From: Novosphingobium rosa NBRC 15208
GTDB lineage: Bacteria; Pseudomonadota; Alphaproteobacteria; Sphingomonadales; Sphingomonadaceae
DNA: 64,000 nt
Assembly: GCF_001598555.1 (NCBI RefSeq)
Contig: NZ_BCZE01000038.1
Location: 1-64,000 of the forward strand
Direction: 5' to 3'
Below are positions 58,732 to 64,000 of this stretch, piece after piece (position 1 is the stretch's first letter; every line of letters starts with the position of its first letter). The position numbers and the translations under genes were made by a program. The notes beneath the pieces were generated by a model, which was not told the origin of the DNA, ran no database searches, and saw nothing but the letters and a program-made list of their open reading frames with translations.

Positions 58732-59751
58732 TCAGCGCGGGGATAGCGCGAGGATCCGGAAACTGCCGGAGACAACCGTCTTGGGCTGCCCCTTCACCAC
58801 AGGGTTCAGCCGGGCCGAGGGCAGGTAAAGCCGCCCTGTCGCCGGATCGAGCGCGGCGGTGCGGGCATTGGGCCCGGTGGCCACGGCGGGCAGCACATGG
58901 GCCCCGGCCTTGTCCATCGCGATGACCGAGAGCGAGCCGCTTTCGCCGCAAGGCACCAGGAAGCGGTGATGGGCCGCGTCCCAGATCACCGTATCGGGGC
59001 CCATGCCGATGGGCAGCATGCGCACCACCTTGCGATGGGCGATGTCGACCAGCGCGGCCTTGCCATTGGCGCAGGCGCTCAGCGCCAGTCCGTCCGGCCC
59101 CATGGCCAGACCGGTGGGGCCTTCGCAGCCGGGCAAGGGGATCGTGCCCGCCGGCTTGTTGGTGGCCAGATCGGCCAGTTCGATCTCGTTGAAGTCCTCG
59201 GTGTTCACCGCCAGCAGGGTGGGACTGGCCAGCACCGCCACTTCCAGCCCGGTTTTGAGCGGAATGCGCCCGGTTTCCACCTTCTTGTCGAGATCGACCA
59301 CGGAAATCGCCCCCGCCTTGGCCGCCATCACGTAAGCCTTGTGGCCATCGGCGCTCAGCACTGTTGCGTCGGGATCCTTGGCGACGGCGATGTGAACCAG
59401 TTCCGCGCCGCTCACGCCATCCAGAATGCGGACGCTGTCGTCGAACTTGCTGGTCACCAGGATCTGGTTATGCCCGGGCAGCGGCACCACGGCGTGGGCG
59501 TAGGCAATCTCGCCGATCGCGCGCACATTGCGGGTGGCAGGGTCGATCACCAGCACATCCTTGCCATGGGCGATGAGCAGGCGTTGATGCTCGCCATCCC
59601 ATTGGGCGAAATCCCAGAGATCGTCAGGAGCCTGAATGGCGGGCAAGGGCCTGAAGGCTGGAGCAGCGGGCGCGGCGATGGCCATGGGCGCGGCCAGCAC
59701 GCCCAGCAGCGCGCTGGTGGCGGCCAGCAGGGAACGGAAGGGGGAGGGCAT
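58732..59751 (-). CDS. secreted YVTN/YncE-like beta-propeller protein
   Basis: 339 aa with signal peptide (to about residue 26, APMAIAAPA). The rest is a series of about six or seven propeller-type repeats (NxxxVIDPATRNVRAIGEI-like, VVDLDKKVETGRIPL, LADLATNKPAGTIPLPG, LVDIAHRKVVRMLPIGMGPD). YncE-type propellers are periplasmic and iron- or nucleic-acid-associated; no catalytic motif is visible. The ATG at 59749-59751 has AAGGAG 8 nt upstream; an earlier ATG at 59772 overlaps the receptor stop (TGATG) but has no better signal. Coupled to the preceding TonB receptor, so probably binds or senses its ligand. Confidence 0.85.
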   Translation of the reverse strand: MPSPFRSLLAATSALLGVLAAPMAIAAPAAPAFRPLPAIQAPDDLWDFAQWDGEHQRLLIAHGKDVLVIDPATRNVRAIGEIAYAHAVVPLPGHNQILVTSKFDDSVRILDGVSGAELVHIAVAKDPDATVLSADGHKAYVMAAKAGAISVVDLDKKVETGRIPLKTGLEVAVLASPTLLAVNTEDFNEIELADLATNKPAGTIPLPGCEGPTGLAMGPDGLALSACANGKAALVDIAHRKVVRMLPIGMGPDTVIWDAAHHRFLVPCGESGSLSVIAMDKAGAHVLPAVATGPNARTAALDPATGRLYLPSARLNPVVKGQPKTVVSGSFRILALSPR

Positions 59752-59771
59752 TGCGGGGGCTCCTTTTTGCA

Positions 59772-62297
59772 TCAGAATTTCAGCTTCACGCCGGTCTCGA
59801 TGGTCGCATCGTAGAATTCGCGCTGGATGGGGCGGTTGGGCGAACCTTCGTAAAAGCGCAGGGGCGCATTGGTCAGGTTCTTGACGTTGAGGTAGAGCTG
59901 GACGCGGCGCGACAGATCGTAACTGCCGTTCAGATCCAGCGTATAACGGCTGTCCTGAAAGACGTCGGTGGCGCGGCTGGAGCCGACGCCGAAGAGCACC
60001 GTGCTTTCGAACTGCGAGGCGAGGCGGACCTTGGCCTTGCCGCGCTCATAGAACAGCGCCGCGTTCCACGATGTGCCGAACGTGCCGGGCAGGGCGACAT
60101 TGCCTTCACCCGCGCGCAGGCCCACGCCGCTGTTCACATGGGTGAAGTTGGCGTCGATGCCAAAGCCGCTCAGCAAGCCGGGCAAGCCTGTGAACTTGTC
60201 GACGAAATTCAGCTCGAAGCCGCGCGCATGGGCATGGCGGGCGTTCTCATAGGTCGAGACGAGGAAGACCCCCGCATTGCCCTGATAGCCATTCACCCGG
60301 TTGGTGCGGGTGACGACATAGTCGAGCAGCTCCTTGTCGAAGCCGGTGATCGAGATCACCCCGGCATCGGGCAGGTAATATTCGAGCGAGGCATCGAAGT
60401 TATGGCTGTAGGTGGGCAGCAGATTGGGATTGCCGGTGCTGACCGTCAGCCCGCCGAAATCGACGCTGGTGGATTGCTGCGTCTGATAGAAGCCGGGCCG
60501 GGCGATGCCGGTGGAATAGGTGGCGCGGGCGACCAGCTTGGGGCTGGCCTGATAGCGCAGCTGCAGCGTGGGGAAGACATTGTCGTAATTGCGCGTTGTG
60601 GAGAGCGGGGTCAGCGTGGTGTTGCCATTGGCGTCGGTGTTGCTGCCGATGCCGCGATAGACGGCATGGGTATGCTCGAAACGCAGGCCCGCCAGCACGC
60701 CAAGCTTGCCGAAGGTGCCCTGATACTGGGCGAAACCGGCGGCGATGTTCTCGGTGTCGTCGAAATAGCCGCCCGGATTGAGCGCCAGCCCGCTGTTGTT
60801 CTGGGCGAAAAGCGAGCGCAGCGCCGGGCCGTTGATCACCGGGCCGATGTCATAACCGGCGTGGTAGAAATCGGTGACATTGCCGCCCACGGCGTCTTGC
60901 GAGAGAGAACGCGTGCCGGAAAGGTTGGCGCTGGCGGTATAGGGGCGGGCCACCTTGTCGCGGAAGCGCAGCTTGGCGCCGACTTTGATCTCGTCATTCG
61001 GCGTCAGGCCGATGGGCAGCGAGAGGCTGCCCGCGCCCGACCATTCCTGATCGACGTCATGCTCGGTCTGGTTGCCGATGCCGCTTAGCGTGTAATTGGC
61101 CGGGTTGGTCAGGCCGGTGCCCTGCGTGACGCTGTAATGCGGCAGGTCGGGGTTGGAGATGTTGTCATAGGCGATGGTATAGCTGTTGGTGTTGTCATAG
61201 GTCGAATTGTAGTCGTAATGCTTGTCGTAACTGGCGCGTGAATAGGCGCCCCAATATTCGAGATGCGCTTGGCCAAGATGATTGTCGCCGCCCAGCTGCA
61301 CCACGATGTTGCGATGGGTTTCATCGTAATCGCGCAGAGTCTTCTGCGCCGAGCCCGTGTCGGTCAGCATGTTGCCATTGGCGGTGGGATTGCCGTCGAA
61401 ATTGAGGATCATGCGGTTGCGATAAGCATGCTCATTGTAACCGGCCATGCTGGCGCGCAGGTAATAACGCTGGCCTTCCGACGGCACGAAATCCATCTCG
61501 CCCGAATAGCCGAAGCGCTGACGGTGATAATCGTATTTGCGCAGTTCCAGCGCGGCAAAAGCCTTGTCCGGCGTGCCTGCCGCATCGACATAGCCCGCTT
61601 CCATATCGTGGAAGCTGCGATGATCATTGTAGAGGAACTGGCTGACCACGAAGGAAACCTTCGAATCCTGCCCGCCGATGGGGCCGCCCAGCACCACCTC
61701 GTCGCGATAAAGCCCCTTGCCCGCGAAGGTTTCGACACCGCCGCCCAGCGTCACGTCGGCGAACAGGCGATTGGCGCCGATGGCGGTGCGCGGGGTCAGT
61801 TCCACCGATCCGCCGATGCCCTCGGCGTCGTGATCAGGCAGGCCGGTCTTGATGATGGACATGCGGTCGACCGCGCCGATGGGCACGGTGTCGAATTCCA
61901 CCGCGCGGCCCGCGGCGTTGAAATAGGTGCCGCCCGGCTGGGTGTTGAGCAGCACCACGCCGCCCATGGTGGAGCCGTTGAAATTGCCGTCGAGGCCGCG
62001 AATGTTGATGAAACGGCCTTCGCCAGTGTCGATCGACAGGGCGACGCCGGGCATGCGGCTGAGCGCCTCTGCGGCGTTGACGTCGGGATATTTGGCGATG
62101 GCTTCAGCCGCCTGCACGTTGATCAGGTTGGGTGCGGCCTTTTGCTCTTCACGCGCGGTATGCGCCAGACGCCCCGAGACGACGATGCCGCCTTGATCCG
62201 GGAGGTCGTTGGCCGGAGCGGCAGTGTCCTTGGCCATGGCTGCGGAGGGCAGCATGGCGAAGGCAAGGGCGGTCAAGGAGATGAGTCGAGTATGCAT
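59772..62297 (-). CDS. TonB-dependent receptor (TIGR01782-like)
   Basis: 841 aa. Signal peptide to about residue 22 (SAAMAKD), TonB-box-like GGIVVSGRL, plug with AEALSRMPGVALSIDTGEGRFINIRGLDGNF (outline ALSRMPGVALSIDTGEGRF) and GLPDHDAEGIGGSVELTPR, barrel end TIETGVKLKF. INIRGLD and EGIGGxVxLTPR define the Caulobacter-type class, usually tied to carbohydrates or peptides. Start ATG at 62295-62297. Upstream lies a 536-bp region with AT-rich palindromes; downstream the propeller protein is in the same transcript. Confidence 0.92.
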   Translation of the reverse strand: MHTRLISLTALAFAMLPSAAMAKDTAAPANDLPDQGGIVVSGRLAHTAREEQKAAPNLINVQAAEAIAKYPDVNAAEALSRMPGVALSIDTGEGRFINIRGLDGNFNGSTMGGVVLLNTQPGGTYFNAAGRAVEFDTVPIGAVDRMSIIKTGLPDHDAEGIGGSVELTPRTAIGANRLFADVTLGGGVETFAGKGLYRDEVVLGGPIGGQDSKVSFVVSQFLYNDHRSFHDMEAGYVDAAGTPDKAFAALELRKYDYHRQRFGYSGEMDFVPSEGQRYYLRASMAGYNEHAYRNRMILNFDGNPTANGNMLTDTGSAQKTLRDYDETHRNIVVQLGGDNHLGQAHLEYWGAYSRASYDKHYDYNSTYDNTNSYTIAYDNISNPDLPHYSVTQGTGLTNPANYTLSGIGNQTEHDVDQEWSGAGSLSLPIGLTPNDEIKVGAKLRFRDKVARPYTASANLSGTRSLSQDAVGGNVTDFYHAGYDIGPVINGPALRSLFAQNNSGLALNPGGYFDDTENIAAGFAQYQGTFGKLGVLAGLRFEHTHAVYRGIGSNTDANGNTTLTPLSTTRNYDNVFPTLQLRYQASPKLVARATYSTGIARPGFYQTQQSTSVDFGGLTVSTGNPNLLPTYSHNFDASLEYYLPDAGVISITGFDKELLDYVVTRTNRVNGYQGNAGVFLVSTYENARHAHARGFELNFVDKFTGLPGLLSGFGIDANFTHVNSGVGLRAGEGNVALPGTFGTSWNAALFYERGKAKVRLASQFESTVLFGVGSSRATDVFQDSRYTLDLNGSYDLSRRVQLYLNVKNLTNAPLRFYEGSPNRPIQREFYDATIETGVKLKF

Positions 62298-62346
62298 GGT
62301 GGTCCCCGGCTTTTATGAAAATTTATGCCGGCTCATTCAATCGGAA

Positions 62347-62400
62347 ATGTTACAGTTATAGTGTCGATAATTGTTGATTATTGCCAACATATCGTAACAT
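62347..62400. repeat. long-range inverted repeat ATGTTAC / GTAACAT
   Basis: Perfect 7-bp arms at 62347-62353 and 62394-62400, about 50-100 nt upstream of the TonB receptor start. The spacing (40 bp) is more suitable for two protein-binding sites than for an RNA hairpin. Confidence 0.4.
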
Positions 62401-62415
62401 TAAATATATTTAATG
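62398..62415. promoter_or_regulatory. perfect 18-bp palindrome CATTAAATATATTTAATG
   Basis: Uninterrupted AT palindrome roughly 100-118 nt upstream of the TonB receptor start, overlapping the right arm of the ATGTTAC/GTAACAT repeat. In a GC-rich genome this is unlikely to be chance and marks a regulator or nucleoid-protein site. Confidence 0.5.
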
Positions 62416-62833
62416 ATGGTGTGGAGTGTATTTTAAAGAATTGTTTCCTCTGTACTTGAATTAAGTTTTTGATGATCTGCTGTTTTCAGGTCGTGGAATT
62501 CGCCTCGATGAATATGGCGAGCTTTTGTCTCACGCCCCAAGCCAATCGGCTCCGATTGGACAAAGGTGATTTTCAGGATGGAAACTGCCCCCCGGCGCCT
62601 CAGTTGCGAGGACGGGTTCAGCTTTTGCCAGTTCTAAGGCGCCGAGAGATGTCTCGCCGGGCTGGATAGCCTTCACATCCTCCAGGAGCGCGGTGTGAAC
62701 AGCCCGGCAAGTTCCGCCACACCCATGCTCCAGAGCTTCGGATCGCATCGCCGAGCCCCGCAAGGAGGCCTCGACGAGGCTCCTGGGATGGTGCGCCCAC
62801 ACCCACACCCGCAGCCACACCGCCGCCGCTTCA

Positions 62834-64000
62834 TCACAGACGTAGCGACGCGCTGATGTTCACGGTCAATGGATTGCCCTGCGCCACAAGGCTCGATCCT
62901 GTCGCGGCCCAATAGCGCTTGTTGGTGATGTTCGAGGCATAGATGCGCAAGACCGTCTTCCTGTCTGCGATGGCGGTGGTGTAACTGCCGCCCAGATCGA
63001 CGGTGGAATAGCCACCGACGAAGGCCTGATTGAGGGCGTTCACCGGGCGGGCTCCCACCCGGAAGATGCCGCCCGTCAGGCTGAGCCCCTTCACCATCGG
63101 CAGCTTATATTCGAGGAAGGCGGAGCCTGAGAATTTGGCGCTGTTCTCGATCTGCCTGCCCACGACCGTCGGATCGCCCGAACGTTGCCTGGCGTCGAGA
63201 AAAACGCCGCTCATCGACAGGGAAAGGTTGCGGGTGATCTCGCCGGTGCCGCTGAACTCGAAGCCCTGATAGCGGGCGCGGCCGTCCTGCACGAAATATT
63301 GCGCGGCGTTGATGTAGGTGGAGGCGCGGTCGACGCTGAACCATGCGCCGGTCAGCAGCAATCCGCGCAGCGGCTCCACCTTCACGCCGATCTCGCGCTG
63401 CTTGCTGAGCGATGCGGGCAGTTGTTCCCCGGCGTTTTTCGCGATCTGGATGGCGATGCCGCCGCTCTCCAGCCCCTCGATGTAATTGCCATAGAGGCTG
63501 GCCCAGCGCGCCGGCTTGAGCATCACGCCATAGGACCAGGTGCCCGGGCTGGTTTTATAGTAGCTGGTCAGGCTTTGGTCGCTGTATTCGGTCTTGCGAT
63601 ACCCCACCGTGGCCTGAAGCCAGCTCTGGAAGCTGAGCCGGTCAAAGATATAGAGCCCGGCGTCACGAATGGCGTCGCGCGAGGCCACCACATGGGCGCC
63701 GAGGGCCTGCTCGGGAATCTCGACCGGAGCATAGAGATTTTGCGCAAAGCTGCTGCGCACGGCTGTCGGCGTCACGACATCGCGCGTGTTGAGCGAAGCG
63801 CCCAGTTGCAACTGATGCTCGATCGGGCCGGTCTTGAAGGCGCCCGTCACATCGCCGCGATAGATCACATTGCGGTAATTGCTGTTGTTGGTGGTGGCGA
63901 TGCTCAGCGTGCCGTTGCCCGTCGCAAGGTCATAATTGCTGAAGGAGGAATAGCGGCGGTCGCGCTGCATATAGGACTGCCCCACGGCAACCGAGACGCT
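62834..64000 (-). CDS. TonB-dependent siderophore receptor, N-terminus beyond window
   Basis: C-terminal 388 codons of a beta-barrel; the frame is open to base 64000, so the gene continues to the right. Visible features are barrel strands with alternating aromatic patterns, LQATVGYRKTEYSDQ, LKPARWASLYGNYIEGLESG, LRGLLLTGAWFSVDRAS, and the C-terminal LTVNISASLRL. The EGLESGGxA and KQREIGVKVEP elements match ferric-siderophore receptors of the FhuA/FoxA-like class. The plug and signal peptide are not in the window. Confidence 0.88.
   Translation of the reverse strand, partial: SVSVAVGQSYMQRDRRYSSFSNYDLATGNGTLSIATTNNSNYRNVIYRGDVTGAFKTGPIEHQLQLGASLNTRDVVTPTAVRSSFAQNLYAPVEIPEQALGAHVVASRDAIRDAGLYIFDRLSFQSWLQATVGYRKTEYSDQSLTSYYKTSPGTWSYGVMLKPARWASLYGNYIEGLESGGIAIQIAKNAGEQLPASLSKQREIGVKVEPLRGLLLTGAWFSVDRASTYINAAQYFVQDGRARYQGFEFSGTGEITRNLSLSMSGVFLDARQRSGDPTVVGRQIENSAKFSGSAFLEYKLPMVKGLSLTGGIFRVGARPVNALNQAFVGGYSTVDLGGSYTTAIADRKTVLRIYASNITNKRYWAATGSSLVAQGNPLTVNISASLRL

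Larger units (their letters stand above)
62298..62833. other. 536-base region upstream of TonB receptor, AT-rich then GC-rich
   Basis: Bases 62330-62475 are strikingly AT-rich for this genome and hold the receptor promoter and palindromes. Bases 62500-62833 return to high GC. Short frames on both strands there have no recognisable family, signal peptide or ribosome site and may be a gene remnant. No tRNA or terminator seen. Confidence 0.4.

Noticed and set aside
62469..62820. Possible transposase or enzyme remnant in the 62.5-62.8 kb gap
   Set aside because: No motif, no terminal inverted repeats and no ribosome site; only composition suggested coding.

Overview
The window is GC-rich, densely packed DNA from an alphaproteobacterium. 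Seven TonB-dependent receptors in 64 kb, a prkA-yeaH-spoVR operon, FecI/FecR signalling and catabolic islands built around TonB receptors and MFS carriers make a sphingomonad (Novosphingobium/Sphingobium-like) the best guess. That is inferred from gene content, not from a marker gene. I saw no rRNA, tRNA, CRISPR array or insertion sequence.

Layout. (1) 1-10.9 kb: a nitrogen-compound catabolic island. A minus-strand operon encodes an MFS carrier, an RraA-fold protein, a Nit1-type amidase, an APC permease and a class III aminotransferase cut by the window edge. It diverges from a plus-strand run of MFS carrier, creatininase-like hydrolase, TonB receptor and asparaginase-like amidohydrolase. A TGTATACA palindrome lies in each of the two divergent promoters. 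Three of the enzymes have substitutions at residues usually tied to metal binding or catalysis. (2) 10.9-19.1 kb: a DUF3376 patatin-like lipase, a 68-aa small protein, and the stress operon prkA-yeaH-spoVR. (3) 19.4-26.5 kb: aldehyde dehydrogenase, HSL-type esterase, zinc alcohol dehydrogenase, TonB receptor and AraC regulator, which together look like an ester-to-acid pathway. (4) 26.9-33.4 kb: ROK regulator, an unrecognised secreted protein rich in His/Cys motifs, a large TonB receptor and a divergent MFS carrier. (5) 33.6-38.8 kb: a cell-surface signalling unit (sigma factor, FecR, STN-type TonB receptor) followed by a Tat-exported metallo-beta-lactamase-fold protein. (6) 39.1-40.6 kb: cupin and divergent LysR regulator. 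(7) 40.9-48.4 kb: Emr-type tripartite efflux operon (outer-membrane factor, DHA2 MFS, HlyD adaptor), an AraC regulator, and a divergent siderophore receptor with a Fur-like site and a good terminator. (8) 48.6-58.7 kb: RND efflux operon (adaptor, pump, outer-membrane factor), divergent from a BaeSR-like two-component pair, with three in-phase GTGGAG repeats between them; a second two-component pair follows. (9) 58.7-64 kb: a YncE-like beta-propeller coupled to a TonB receptor, a long AT-rich promoter region with a perfect palindrome, and the C-terminal part of a siderophore receptor running off the right edge.

The theme is outer-membrane uptake systems, each paired with its own regulator and enzymes or carriers, alternating with two drug-efflux systems. 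No phage or plasmid backbone was seen. The strongest leads for undescribed biology are the altered-motif enzyme island at the left edge and the secreted CxxC/HxHxH protein coupled to a TonB receptor at 28-32 kb.
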